64,000 nt of DNA from Elymus sibiricus (lineage: Eukaryota; Streptophyta; Magnoliopsida; Poales; Poaceae): NCBI GenBank assembly GCA_039707655.1, contig CM077666.1:242698166-242762165 (forward strand), written 5' to 3'. The notes beneath the pieces are model-generated. The model made no database searches. It saw nothing but the letters and a program-made list of their open reading frames with translations, and was not told the DNA's origin. This document shows, in pieces, positions 32,201 to 43,965 of this stretch; the stretch's first letter is position 1, and each line of letters opens with the position of its first letter. The position numbers were made by a program, and so were the translations under genes.

Positions 32201-33336
32201 GGTTGTACGTTTCTCCCGAAAGCTCTTCAGACGTCACAGCTCAGACATGCGGGTTGATTGTTGGGGTTAGGCTGGTTACGTCACTGGTGTATTCAGTGTC
32301 GCGCCTGCTCCCCGGCCAGTCACGCAACGTGCAGGAGTGCGGAGGGCGATGGCCCAAGACCCCTTCGTGCTTAGGATTTAGACCAACGTGTTAACCTCTC
32401 TGCTGAGCTTAGGTAGGACGCTGCTTCGTGTCGATTACCCGAGGCCGGGCATTACCCAGCAAGTGTGTCCGGCCAGATGTAATCGAGCGTGTTGGGTAAC
32501 AGTAGTGCACCCCTGCAGGGAAGTGATCTATTCGAATAGCCGTGTCCACGGTAACAGGACGCTCGGAGTTGTATCCGGTACCATGACAACTACAAACTGA
32601 TGATGATTCATATTAAACTGTTAATACTGCTCTCGGGATCGCTTTCTCACAGCGTGTCGAGAAAGGATCTCAGGGCATTGCTGTTGTATATCCACATGTA
32701 TGCTACCATTATCTACTCTCTTCTGATGCTGCAAGATTGCTTGAAGATGCTAGTCTTCGATAGGCTAGGCCTTTCTCTCTATTCTGGCATTTCTGCTATA
32801 TAGTCCACAGATATAGCCTCATCACTTGATACCAATGCATATGTAGAATAGATCTGATGTCAGTCTTGCGAGTACTTTGGATGAGTACTCACGGTTGCTC
32901 TGCTATTCTTTTCCCCATACCCAATTGATGATACATCAGACGATGGATCCCAGGAGCCAGACGCCACCGCAGATGCCTACTACCAGGAGAGTCCCGGAGG
33001 TCACTACTACTGGATTGAGCCAGCCGACCAAGAGTAGTTAGGAGGCTCCCAGGCAGGAGGCCTGCGCCTTTTCGATCGTTGTTGTTGTTTTGCCCCGCCT
33101 GTTAGGGCATATCTGTTTTACTTTTATATCTGTACTCAGATATCTAATGCTTCCGCTGATGCTTGTATGGGCAAGCTTATGTATTCGAGCCCTCGAGGCC
33201 CCTGGCTTGTAATAATAAGCTTGTATTATTTTATTTGTGTCTAGAGTTGTGTTGTGATATCTTCCCGTGAGTCTCTGATCTCGAGCGTGCACATTTGCGT
33301 GTATGATTAGTGCACGTGTCGAGCAGGGGCGTCACA
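29272..33336 (+). repeat. solo LTR of a gypsy element, 4065 bp
   Basis: Begins TGTAACATCCCC and ends GGGGCGTCACA, flanked by ATTGT at 29267-29271 and 33337-33341, with no internal region, primer site or polypurine tract. It matches the LTR at 3596-17269 in termini, layout (AT-rich start, GC-rich block at about 29750-30740, short tandem motifs) and much of the last kilobase. Solo LTRs form by recombination between the two LTRs of one element, which removes the inside. The open frames in the GC-rich block have no known protein counterpart, so I list no gene here. Confidence 0.93.
31740..32053 (+). repeat. tandem motifs in the solo LTR
   Basis: Three copies of CGAGGGTGATTCCTC-like words (about 31742, 31808, 31877), then three diverged copies of a motif ending in GTACCCGCG or GTGCCCGCG (about 31946-32053). 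They correspond to 6080-6412 in the other LTR. Confidence 0.65.
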
Positions 33337-33352
33337 ATTGTTTGGTGAAGCC

Positions 33353-33370
33353 TCCCCGGCAACGGCGCCA
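33353..33370 (-). other. primer-binding site, tRNA-Asp type
   Basis: Plus strand TCCCCGGCAACGGCGCCA, an exact match to the tRNA-Asp 3' end, 19 bases inside the LTR at 33390. Confidence 0.87.
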
Positions 33371-33389
33371 GAAATTCTTCTGCTACTTG

Positions 33390-34894
33390 TGATAGTATTG
33401 GGATTCCCCGAAGAGGAAGGGTGATGTAGTATAGTAGCAGATTGTATTTCCCTCAGTTAATAACCAAGGTTTATCGAACCAATAGGAGACGACTGACAAA
33501 CAACATGAACGGTACCTGCACACACACAAAGAAAATGCTTGCACCCAATGAAGGCAAGAGGGTTGTCAATCCCCTTGTTCTCGCCAATTGCAAGGATTAA
33601 ATCTGATAGTGGTAGATATATAAATAAAATAAAAGAAAATAAAAGTAGCGAGCAATTTTAGGGTTTTAGTAGTAATGGAGAATGGACCCAGGGGCCATAG
33701 GTTCACTAGAGGCATCTCTCTCATAAGCATAGCATGGGTGGGTAAACAAATTACTGTTGGGCAATTGATATAATTGCGCATAGTTATGATTATGATTCTT
33801 CATGGCACGATTCATATAGGCATTACGTCCATGACAAGTAGACCGTTAATCCAGCTGCATCTACTACTATTAGTCCACCCTAAGACCGCTATCCAGCATG
33901 CATCATAAATTATTAAGTTCATGACAAACAGAGTAATGCTTTAAGTGAGATGATATAATGTAGACAAAGTAAGACCAAGCAATATGTTCGAACCCCGTCA
34001 TTTTATCCTTAGTAGGAACAATACAATACGTGCCTTGCAACCCCTCCCGTCACAGAGTAAGGACACCACAAGATTGAACCCACTACTATGCACCACTCCC
34101 TTTGAAGATATACTCATCTAATTGGCCAAAGAAAACTCATAGATCGGAAGGCATACGTATCTATAAAATCACACATAAATAGATCTCAAAAGACTCAAAT
34201 AGTTTCAATGAATAATCTGATCATAAATCCACAATTCACCGGATCCCATCAAACACACCGCGAGAATTACATCGAATAGATCTCCGAAGAGATAATTGTA
34301 TTGAAGATCAAAAAGAGAGAGAGAAAGCCATCTAGCTACTGTTATGGACCCGTTGGTCCTGGGAACTACTCACACATCATCATGGAGGCAACAAGGTTGA
34401 TGAAGATTGCCTCCCAGTTTCCCCCTCCGGCAGAGTACAGGAAAAGGCCTCCAGATGGGATTGTAGAAGATCTGAAGCTTGAAGCGGCGGAAGAATTGTT
34501 TTGGGTCTCCCCCTGGGGGTTTTTGAATATGTGTGAATTTACAGGCTTGGAATTAGGGCAAACGGAGCCACAATGGGCCCACAAGCTCAGATGGCGCGCC
34601 CCTAGGGCCGCTCCACCTGAGCTTGTGGCCCCCTCGATCATGGTTTGGTGCCTCCCTAAAGCTTCTAGGGTCTCTACTGGTCCAGAAAAAATCACCGTAT
34701 TCATCGTGTTTGGACTTCGTTTGGTATGGTTTTTCTGTGAAACAAAGAAATAGGCAAAAATAGAAACTAGCATTGGGCACTAAGTTAATTGGTTAGTCCA
34801 CAAAAACAATATAAAATGGCATATAAAGCATTCAAGAATGATAATATAATAGCATGAAACAATAAAAAATTATAGATATGTTGGAGATGTATCA
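33390..34894 (-). repeat. 5' LTR of the 28.6-34.9 kb element, about 1.5 kb
   Basis: Plus-strand limits TGATAGTATTGGG and GGAGATGTATCA. The primer site fixes the inner end. The outer end at 34894 is read from the TG...CA rule; no partner LTR is present, so its duplication (GACAC at 34895-34899) cannot be checked. No gene is seen in it. Confidence 0.8.
34577..34633. repeat. GC-rich inverted repeat (hairpin) in the LTR
   Basis: Arms GCCCACAAGCTCAG and CTGAGCTTGTGGCCC around a GGCGCGCCCC-containing loop. Same position and style as the hairpins in the Sabrina-like LTRs, but with different arm sequence. Confidence 0.8.
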
Positions 34895-35647
34895 GACACC
34901 ACGGAGAAGGCAGCTTCCCACAAGTTGCTCCCTCTGGCAACCGATGCTTTCCGAGAAGCGGATGTTACGGAAGAGGAAGGCCTTGCTCTATTTTGGCGGA
35001 GACCCCCATGAGTTGTGGAAGTCTCTGCTTGAGTTGCAATTTTCCTCCGAGTGTAGCGTTGGGCAAAGGGCACGGCGTCTTCGTGTTTGTCCTCATCTTC
35101 CAATTCGTTCTCCAGGGGAGTGGAAGTGGGAGGCGGAGAAATCTGAATTTTCTTGGCTAGGGTCTTCCGGTGCTTGCAAGGCGCAGGAGAGGATGGCTCG
35201 CCCTGATCAGGGTCACGATAATGTCTACCCAAGGCCAGTCTTCTCTTTATCAACTCTAGGTGGGGGGGCAATCGTGCTCAGTTCCTCGTTGGTTGCTTCT
35301 TCAACCAACTCGCTCAGCCAGGTGGCCGCAACCTCAGGAGCCGGGGGCTTCCATTCTGGCACAACACCCTTGGTGTTACATGATGGCATCATCGCCAAGA
35401 TGGAATCCAAAGCGGTGTTGTTGCTCAACGGGACCACCGTTGCCAGACTCCTGGTTTATGGCTCAGCACTGAACAACCGCTTGATGATCTCATGATGCTG
35501 ATAGGAAATGAGATTATAATTCAGTCTGGCCAGAGGCACATCTTGTTAGCTGGCCTGTTATACTCCCAAGCGAAGCGGCTTCATAGTTGGAGGGGAGCAA
35601 TGCGGCGCCAGAGGTAGTCTGCCCCTACCATCTCAATGGCTAGCCGT
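34895..35647. other. unclassified repeat-derived sequence
   Basis: The longest frame is minus 35271-34870 (about 130 aa, rich in R, S, P and E, with no motif I recognise). It could be the tail of a gag or of another element ORF. I see no LTR boundary inside it. Confidence 0.4.
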
Positions 35648-36424
35648 GTTGCCACATCCCTGGTCTGGTAATGACCGAGGCTAGCCTTTCATGTTTGCAT
35701 CATGTTTAAATTTCAAAAGAAATTGAAATGGGGATTGGTCAACCCTAGCACCACTTAACTGAACTAGGTTCAAATAAAATATTTTTTCAATGAACCCATG
35801 ATTTAGGGAAAAAGGTGAAACCTCAACCATAGATGATGCACATTTTTCCATGGCATTTATGGACTTTGAATTAACCCATAATGTATTTGAATTGGGGTTA
35901 TAAATTCCTATAAATATATTTATAACTCCAATAATTCTGAAAATCAATGAGGGGATTTGGATTAGTCCATATTGCATCCACAAATATTTTCAGAAGCAAC
36001 TAAATTGGTTTAGTGCAAGAACTAAATCAAAACAGAACAACAAAATAGAAAACAAAAAAGAATAAAGAAAAACAGAGAGAGAGAACTTACTGTGCAGCCC
36101 ACCTGGCGGCCCAGCCCAGGAGGGGCAGGGGCGTCTTCTTCCCCACACCAGAAGGACGCTAGGCGCGTACCCGACGCGCATGCACACTCGGCGCGCCACG
36201 CACCATCCTACCTGCCCCACCACCAGCGCGACGCGTTGGATAACATTCATCATTGCCGTCTGCATCGAGCCGACCTCCTCCCATTCTTCCTCTCACTCTC
36301 CCTCGCCCAAACCAATAATGGCTGAAGCCACCATGGACGTGCAGCCACCTTAGACGCAACCACCATGCTCCCCGCGCCTCCTATCCGTGTCCCTAAGCTC
36401 CGCCTCGTCGTCCCGCATCGTCTT
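35648..36424 (+). repeat. probable LTR fragment of a long-LTR gypsy element
   Basis: Starts TGTTGCCACATCC and follows the same plan as the LTRs at 3596 and 29272: AT-rich sequence, then an A-rich AGAAAAACAGAG run, then a GC-rich CCCAGCCC block at about 36090. It stops abruptly near 36424 where other LTR-like sequence begins. The assignment rests on layout, not on a partner copy. Confidence 0.4.
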
Positions 36425-36860
36425 TGACAGAGCGAAATACCGTCAGATCCCTCAGCAGGGTTCATGACAAGATCGAAAGTACCAGACAGAGTCTACACAC
36501 ACAGTTTACCTAGGTTCGGGCCTCCGAAGAGTAATACCCTACATCCTGCTTCTTCTTGTTATTCATGGTGAGGGGATACCTCGTGCAGAGGATTAAATGG
36601 CGTACGGGTGTCTACCGAGAGTTAGATCTAAGATTGGATGGGTCAACGAGGACCTAGACCTCCCTCTATATAGACAGGAGAGGTCTAGGGTTTACACGGT
36701 GTATAGATGAGATCAGTCCCGCCGCCACCTCTAATCTTGGGGAGCACGCACATCGCCTTCGCCTCTTCGGGCTTCCTTCTGCTCTTGGGACTGGTGGGCC
36801 CCGTCTGTGGTTCGTGGCCGAATTCCCTTATGTCAGGTACCCCGAGTATATGAACCCGTT
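36425..36860 (-). repeat. probable LTR fragment, minus orientation
   Basis: Contains the line TTTACCTAGGTTCGGGCCTC and AATACCCTACATCCTGCTTC, words also found in the LTRs at 45560 and 50380, and continues into TAGTAGCCCCCGAGTG at about 36860, the polypurine-side pattern of such elements in reverse. No partner copy is seen. Confidence 0.45.
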
Positions 36861-37389
36861 AGTAGCCCCCGAGTGTGGCAGAGGTCACAGGTGTCTGGGC
36901 CCCAAGGCCTCCATCGGGCTCCTCTTCTTGTATGACCGGCCTCCCCGACCCCTGTTGACGCGGATTCCGCCTTTTGCCTCCCCGGTGGCATCGATGCTTC
37001 TTCAAATGGGAGGCCCAAAGCCTCGTGGGCTGGCCCACCGCTGGCTCAGGTACCATCTTGGGCAAGATTTGCATGCCCCTCTATTTTAAATACAACAGAC
37101 GGGCAACCATATTTAGGTTTTCCAATTCCCCTGCCCCACAGTCAGGTTTTCGCTCATCTTTGCCAGATCGAGCGTGACAACCCCTCCCCTTCCGAGCAGG
37201 GATGGCCACCTCCTCTATCGCTTCCGAAGAGGGACTCGGTCAAGGTGGCTCACCCGACACAGTACCGCCGTGTCTTCCTTGCCTGCCTGAGTGGGTTAGT
37301 GACTAGGAGCGCTCTTGTGTTTCTCAATCGCAACTGGAGTAGTTGGTGACGATGGAGCGGTTGCTGGAGTTCACCGAGATGGGGTGGAT
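36861..37389. other. internal fragment of a gypsy-like element
   Basis: A possible short coding start lies at 37202 (MATSSIASEEGLGQGG), preceded by a TTTTAAATA run. It resembles the 5' end of ORFs in elements like the one at 38437, but it breaks after about 35 residues at a stop. Low confidence. Confidence 0.3.
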
Positions 37390-37792
37390 GGCACCACGGT
37401 CGAGGGACAAGGTCCCTAGATACAAAGGGCACGGTGTTTACCCAGGTCCGGGCCCTCTCGAAGAGGTAAAACCCTATATCCTGCTTGATTATATTGATGA
37501 AGAAGTATCGAGTACAGGTTGATCTACCTCGAGATCGTATGTTGTGTACAAAACCCTAATGCAGGTGATTGTACTTATGTCCCTATGGACTAACCCCTTG
37601 GTTTATGTAGGAACCAGGGGTATCTAGGGTTACACATGGTTGGTTACCATCTAAGAGTTTGCACGCGGATGGACGGAGTTGTTCTTGGAGTACACGCCAA
37701 GTATTCGGTAGAGTCCGTCTTGATCACGCCGGGGTTCGGTGGTAGATCGGTGGGCCAACTTGGTTGGTACCCCTTAGTCCAGGACACCGTCA
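37390..37792 (-). repeat. probable LTR fragment, minus orientation
   Basis: Holds GTTTACCCAGGTCCGGGCCC and ends CCAGGACACCGTCA, followed by GTAGCCCCTGAACTTG, which reads as polypurine tract plus LTR start (TGACGGTGTCC) on the minus strand. The outer limit near 37390 is uncertain. Confidence 0.5.
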
Positions 37793-38436
37793 GTAGCCCC
37801 TGAACTTGTCTTCAGAGCTGGTAATTAGTGATCTTCCTCGGACCGATGTCTTCAGCTTGGAGACTTTGGCTTGACAGACGAGTTCTCACCTTTAGGCAAT
37901 TTTCATATAGGCCTGAGATTCATGCTGTCCACAGCTACCACCGAGCTTCTCTCGATGGATCCGCCCACTGTTTACCTTAGAAACCACATGTCGGCATCCG
38001 AAGCCTTGAGATAACTTAGCCTCGAAGGCCTACTGTGTAGGTGTGAACAGTGCACCAACCTGACAGCTTTTACCGAACCGTCACCACCCGCGGCGCTTGA
38101 GGCAGTTATTGTAACTCGAAACGTGGCTCGAGGTTGCGTTCTCATAGGCACGTCCCCTCAAAGCAGAGATCGTGTTCCGTATTTCAGGGGATATCATCAA
38201 GATTCGTTTCACCATATGCGCGCATAACGGCATTTCAAATTGGAACGTCGTGATTTATCCAGCGCAGTAAAGGGGACCCTTGGTCTTTTACTGACCTATA
38301 AAGGTAAGAGGTGGCAATCCTCTCCTCCCCACGCTTCCATCCTATGCCATTGCTCAAAGCCTCTAGAGCTCCAGCGCCCCAGATCCACTTCTGAATCCTC
38401 CAGCCTCCATCCAGCGCCCCTGTCTCCCCTCCGGCG
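37793..38436. other. upstream region of the decayed two-exon gene
   Basis: No coding frame is recognisable. The last 140 bp hold a TATA box and a CT- and CC-rich leader for the gene at 38437. Confidence 0.45.
38297..38304 (+). promoter_or_regulatory. TATA box upstream of the decayed gene
   Basis: TATAAAGG, 133 bases before the ATG at 38437, with a pyrimidine-rich leader between them. A typical plant core promoter spacing. Confidence 0.55.
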
Positions 38437-39695
38437 ATGGCTGACGCTGACCTGAAGGGCAGGTGGGTGGCCTCTAGTGTCACAGAGGCCACCATTCAGG
38501 AGCTCCGGACTGCCGGATACATCCCGGCTGACGCCGCCTGCCGGGCCCCAGAGCCCGGCTAGCGTATCCATACCCCCAAGCAAGGTGAGAGTGTTGTGTT
38601 CATTCCCGACCTCGTACGAGGTCTGGGGTTCCCCCTTCACCCCTTCGTGCGGGGAGTACTTTACTATCACGGGCTGGATTTCCATCATCTGGCCCCAAAC
38701 TCTATTCTTCACCTCATGACGTTTATCATCGTCTGCAAGGCCTTCCTTTGCATCGAGCCGTACTTCGGCTTGTGGCTGAAGACTTTCATCATTAAGCCAA
38801 AGACTAGCGGTGACCAACTGGCCGACTGCGGAGGCGCCATGATCAGCAAGCTCTAGAAGGTAGCCTGGCCAGAAGGCACCTTCGTGGAGACAATCAAAGT
38901 GTGGTAGCGGGAGTGGTTTTACATCACCGAGCTGCCCATTGAAGGTCAAGTTGGGACTCCGGCCTTCTCTGCTGGTCCCCCGATAAGGCTCGTCTCTTGG
39001 ACCAAGAAAGGCCTGGATTGGGGCAATCCGGAAGAGGTGGCGACGCTTCAGAGGAGGGTCCAGTCCATGAAGACCAAGAAAATCAAGCTGGTTGACGTGA
39101 TCGATGTCATGCTCCAATGCCGCATCATCCCCCTCCAACTCCGAGTGAGCCCGATGTGGCTCTGCAAGCCTGAGGACGAAGCGCCAGTGTGGCACTTCTT
39201 CCGCACCACCCTGAATGGGATGTGGACGGCGCTCTTCAAGCCGTCCAAAAATGAATTCCTCGAGGCTGGGCCGGACTACGGCCTCGATGCCGAGAACGCC
39301 TCCTCCGAGGTAATAGCCGATTTACTCATGCTTACTTTTATCCGTACCGTCTCCTGATCTCTTTATGCATGATGATAATGACTTACCCTTCTGTTCTTCA
39401 GAAATGGTCGGCCAGGGCGCAGGGGATCTTGTGTCCGGCGCCGTTGCTAGAGGGGGAGCGGACCCCTCAGCTTGAGGCTCTCCTAACCGCGGCGCAATAC
39501 AAGGTTCCGGCCAAGGAGGAGAAAGAAACTAAGAGGAGGGAAGGCCTCCACATCCGAGCCCTTTCGGATGCAGGATACGAGGAAACTCATGCTTCGTCCA
39601 CTCATGAGGAGGAAGAGAAAAAGGACGGGGAGGAAGGGGTGTCCTCCCACAAGAGGAAGAGGGCGGCGTCTATTGGGGATGTTCCCCACGGTTGA
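38437..39695 (+). pseudogene. 'putative gypsy type transposon' protein gene (Transposase_28-like), two exons, three stops
   Basis: Exon 1 (38437-39309) starts MADADLKGRWVASS and holds the family block FVRGVLYYHGLDFHHLAPNS, then FGLWLKTF, CGGAM and PMWLCKPEDEAPVWHFF. An intron of 92 bp (39310-39401) has GT and CTTCAG-type AG ends, and joining the exons keeps phase 0. Exon 2 continues KWSARAQGILCPAPLLEGE and ends in a charged, basic tail (HKRKRAAS). In-frame stops lie at about 38560, 38854 and 38905; the last looks like CAG to TAG. The tail after about 39670 probably belongs to the next element's LTR. The family is common in cereal gypsy elements and its function is unknown. The start is chosen by the TATA box and by agreement of all pieces in one frame. 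Confidence 0.72.
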
Positions 39696-39956
39696 GACCC
39701 GACGTGAGCGTGACCCGACCCTGAGCCTTGAGGCATGATACGTCCCAAACGTATCTACTTTTCCAAACACTTTTTCTCTGGTTTTGGACTCTAATTTGCA
39801 TGATTTGAATGGAACTAACCCGGACTGACGCTGTTTTCAGCAGAATTGCCATGGTGTTATTTTTGTGCAGAAATAAAAGTTGTTGGATGGACCTAAAAAT
39901 TTACGGAGAATATTTTTAAAATATATATAAAAAATTGGTGAAGAGATTTACCAGAG

Positions 39957-40030
39957 GGGGGCCCACCAGGCACCACAAGCCTGGGGGGCGCGGCCACCCC
40001 CAGGGCACGCCTAGCAGGCTTGTGCCCCCC
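39957..40030. repeat. GC-rich inverted repeat (hairpin) in the 5' LTR
   Basis: Arms CACCACAAGCCTGG and AGGCTTGTGCCCCC flank GGCGCGGCCACCCCC. The arms differ from the CACGAGG-type arms of the first copy, yet the structure and its place upstream of the TATA box are kept. Confidence 0.75.
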
Positions 40031-40060
40031 TGCCAACTCCATTTGCCCTACCTCCAGTGC

Positions 40061-40068
40061 TATAAGTA
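40061..40068 (+). promoter_or_regulatory. TATA box in the 5' LTR
   Basis: TATAAGTA, 31 bases after the hairpin. The 3' LTR has it at 53652-53659. Confidence 0.65.
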
Positions 40069-41152
40069 CCTATTTGTGGAGAGAAAAATCAGGGAGAAAG
40101 AATCATCGCATTTTACAAGATGAAGCCGCCGCCACCTCATGTTCTTCATCGGGAGGGCTGATCTGGAGTCCGTTCGGGGCTCCGGAGAGGGGGGATTCGA
40201 CGCCGTCGTCATCATCAACCATCCTCCATCACCAATTTCATGATGCTCACCGCCGTGCGTGAGTAATTTCTTCATAGGCTTGCTGGACGGTGATGGGTTG
40301 GATGAGATTTACCATGTAATCGAGTCAATTTGTTAGGGCTTTGATCCCTAGTATCCACTATGTTCTGAGATTGATGTTGCTATGACTTTGCTATGCTTAA
40401 TGCTTGTCACTAGGGCCCGAGTGCCATGATTCCAGATCTGAACCCTCTATGTTTTCATGAATATATTTGAGTTCTTGATCCTATCTTGCAAGTTATATGC
40501 ACCTATTACGTGTTATGATCCGCATACCCCAAGGTGACAATAATTGGGATTCTTTCCAGTGATTGCCATAGTTTGAGGAGTTCATGTATTCACTATGTGT
40601 TAATGCTTTGTTCTGGTTCTCTATTAAAAGGAGGCCTTAATATCCCTTAGATTTCCTTATGGACCCCGCTAGCACGGGAGGGTAGGACAAAAGATGTCAT
40701 GCAAGTTCTTACTATAAGCACGTATGACTATATACGTAATACATGCCTACATTACATTGATGAATTGGAGCTATTGTGTATCGCCCTAATTTGTGACTCT
40801 TATATGATGAATGTCATGCAACATAATTATCCATCACCGATCCAATGCCTACGCTTTTCGCATATTGATCTTTGCTAAGTTACTTTCGTTGCTACTGCTG
40901 TTACAATCACTACAAAACTGCTTCTGTTACTGTTACTATTGCTACTGCTCTTGAAACTATCATACTACTGTGCTACTAAACACTTTGCTATAGATATTTA
41001 GTTCTCCAGGTGTGGTTGAATTGACAACTCAACTGCTAATACTCGCAAATATTCTTTGGCTCCCCTTGTGTCGAATCAATAAATTTGGGTGAAATACTAC
41101 CCGCGAAAACTATTGCGATCCCCTATACTTGTGGGTTATCAAGACCTTTTTC

Positions 41153-41170
41153 TGGCGCTTTTGCCGGGGA
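41153..41170 (+). other. primer-binding site, tRNA-Asp type, two mismatches
   Basis: TGGCGCTTTTGCCGGGGA against the exact complement TGGCGCCGTTGCCGGGGA, 11 bases after the LTR end. Confidence 0.8.
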
Positions 41171-41219
41171 GCATAGCTCTATCTATAGAGTCACTTGGGA
41201 TTTATATCTGTTGATCACT

Positions 41220-43965
41220 ATGAAGAATCTGAAAGACGCTAAGACCAAGATCGTCCCCTCTATGACTAGAGGAGGTAAGGAACTGCCATCACACTCTGCA
41301 CTTGATTCACCTTCTGTTTTGAGCAGGCTTGCGACACCACCACTTGGTATTCATTCTGATATGTCGCAAGTTATTGATGATACTACTTCTGCTATGAATG
41401 AAACTACTGATGATGCTAGTACTATGCTTGATAATACTGTGCCACTTGGTGAATTTCTTGATGAACAAATTGCTAAAGCTAAAGGAATTGAAAATGTTGA
41501 AACTCTTGAAAATTATGATTCACCTACTATGCCTAGCTCACCTACTAGAGTTGAAATGCCTGAGATGTCTGATGGTTATGTTTTTGATAGGGAGACAGCT
41601 AGGGTAATTCTTGCTTGTAATGATAGAGATGAGGTTAGAAAATTGCTTGCTGAATTGAAAGAAAAATCTATGAGGGAGAGAATGAAATATGATCCTAAGT
41701 TTGCTACCTCTGCCATATTTGTTATCGATAAGGATTATGAATTCTCTGTCGATCCTGAGTTAATTACTTTGGTTGAATCTGATCCTTTTCATGGTTATGA
41801 AACTGAAACTGTTGTGGCACACCTTACTAAGTTGAATGATATTGCCACCCTATTTGCTCATGAGGAAACAAATTGTTACTACTATGTTCTTAAGTTGTTT
41901 CCTTTCTCATTAAAGGGTGATGCTAAGAATTGATTTAATACTCTTGCTCCTAGTTGTGTGCGTAGTCCCCAGGATATGATATATTACTTCTCTGAAAAAT
42001 ATTTTTCCTGCTCATAAGAAACAAGCTGCCTTACAGGAAATATTTAACTTTGTGCAAATTGAAGAAGAGAATCTCCCTCAAGCTTGGGGGAGGCTTCTCC
42101 GATTACTTAATGCTTTGCCTGATCATCCTCTTAAGAAAAATGAAATACTTGATATCTTTTATAATGGACTAACCGATGCTTCTTGGGACTACCTAGATAG
42201 TTGTGCTGGTTGTGTTTTCAGGGAACGAACTGTTGGATAGGCTGAAGAACTATTGAATAATATATTGAGAAATGCCGATGATTGGACACTTCCTGAACCA
42301 CCACCTAAGCCAACTCCGAAGAAGAGAGGTATTCTATTCCTCAGTCCAGAAGATATGCAAGAAGCTAAGAAATCTATGAAGAAAAAGGGTATTAAAGCTG
42401 AAGATGTTAAGAATTTACCACCTATTGAAGAAATACATGGACTTGATATCCCGACACAAGTAGTAGAGGTAAATTCTCTTCGTAGATTCAATGAAAGTGA
42501 TATTCCTTACAATAAATCTGCTAGTCAATGCTTGGATGAATTTGATAATTACATCATTAAACAGGAACACTTTAATACGTATGTTAACAATCAACTAAAA
42601 CAAAACGCCATCATGATTGAACGCTTGAGTGATTTGATGTTTAGAACTACTAATGATGTTAAGTGCTTAAGTAAACATGATTCTATGGTCTAGACTCAGT
42701 TATAACAAATAGCTAAGTCACAAAATGATTTGCTTGATGAAATGAATAATAAAATGAATGATCATGCTGTTATAGTTGTTACTAGAGGGGTAGAATGACT
42801 CGGGATCCTCTATATCCTGAAGATCATCTTAAAAGAATTGAACAAGATTCTCAAAGAAATAATATTGATGCACCTAGTCCATCTAAGAAGAAAAAGAAAA
42901 AGAAAAATGATAGGACTTTGCATGCTTCTAGTGAACCTGAGATAGAAAAAACTCCTGAGAATCAAAATGATGTTTCTTTTCTGATGCTGAGACACAATCT
43001 GGTAATGAACATACACCTAGTGATAATGATAACGATAATGATAATGATGATGTTCATGTTGATGCTCAACCAGATAATGATGTAGAAATAGAACTGCTGT
43101 TGATCTTGATAACCCACCTCCTAAGGATAAAAGATATGATAAAAGAGACTTTGTTGCTAGAAAACATGGGAAAGAAAGAGAACCATGGGTTAAAAAACCT
43201 ATGGCTTTTCCTACTAAACCATCTAAAAATAAGGATGAGGAAGATTTTGAGCGCTTTGTTGAAATGCTTAGACCTGTCTTTTTGCGCACTCTCTTGATTG
43301 ATATGTTGAAAGTGTCTCCCTATGCTAAATACATGAAAGATATTATCACTAATAAAAGAAAGATACCTGAAGCTAAAATTTCCACCATGCTTGCAAATTA
43401 TTCTTTAGGTGGAATGCCTAAGAAGTTAGAAGATGCAGGAATACCTACTATACCAAGCTCCATTAAAAGAAGTTATGTTAAAACTGCTCTATGTGATTTG
43501 GGAGCAGGTGTTAGTGTTATGCCTTTCTCTTTATATAGAAGACTTGATTTGAATAAGCTCACACCTACTGAAATATCTTTGCAAATGGCTGATAAATCTA
43601 CTGCTATACCTATTGGAATTTGCGAGGATGTTTCCGTTGTAGTTGCAAATGTTACTATCTTGACAGACTTTGTTATACTTGATATGCCCGAGGATGACAA
43701 CATGTTGATTATCCTTGGAAGACCCTTTTTGAATACTGCAGGGGCTGTTATTGATTGCAACAAAAGCAAGGTTACTTTTCATGTCAATGGTAATGAGCAT
43801 ACGGTTTATTTTCTGAAGAAACAAAGTTCGGTGAATGGTATCAATTGTATTGAAAAAGTTTCTACAATCACTATTGGAGGTTTCAAATTTCCTCTTCCAA
43901 CTGCCAAAAAGAAATATGAAATTCTTATTGTTGGGGAGATGCATATCCCCATTGAGGTAACTTAG
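41220..43965 (+). pseudogene. gag plus protease-like domain, several stops and frameshifts
   Basis: Same protein as 12479-15206. Gag starts MKNLKDAKTKIVPS at 41220. A stop at 41931, extra T bases near 42005, a stop at 42238, stops at 42691 and just after, and a frameshift near 42790 break it. The last part (43201-43965) is open and holds ALCDLGAGVSVMP (about 43480-43520) and ILGRPFLNTAG, the retropepsin-like core, ending HIPIEVT. Where copy one lacks about 20 bp (near 42220), this copy is complete, so it shows the ancestral state there. Confidence 0.85.

Larger units (their letters stand above)
28619..34894 (-). mobile_element. non-autonomous LTR element with acidic ORF, 5' part, split by a solo LTR
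   Basis: In element direction: 5' LTR (34894-33390), perfect tRNA-Asp primer site (33370-33353), then internal sequence that jumps over the solo LTR (29272-33336, duplication ATTGT at 29267-29271 and 33337-33341) and continues to about 28619, where it is cut by copia A. The LTR ends TGATACATCTCCAACATATC on the minus strand. The 3' LTR is missing. The coding remnant resembles the acidic-protein element. Confidence 0.8.
39736..41141 (+). repeat. 5' LTR of the second Sabrina-like element
   Basis: Starts TGATACGTCCCAAACGTATC, ends GGGTTATCA. Contains hairpin arms at 39957-40030 and a TATA box at 40061. Pairs with 53327-54737. Confidence 0.92.

Noticed and set aside
35210..35495. Host gene fragment near 35 kb, suggested by moderately complex frames
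   Set aside because: Frames are short on both strands, with no start context, splice signals or known domain, and it is surrounded by repeats.
38296..39195. Minus-strand frame of 299 codons opposite the two-exon gene
   Set aside because: The + strand reading has family motifs, an intron and a promoter; the minus reading has none.
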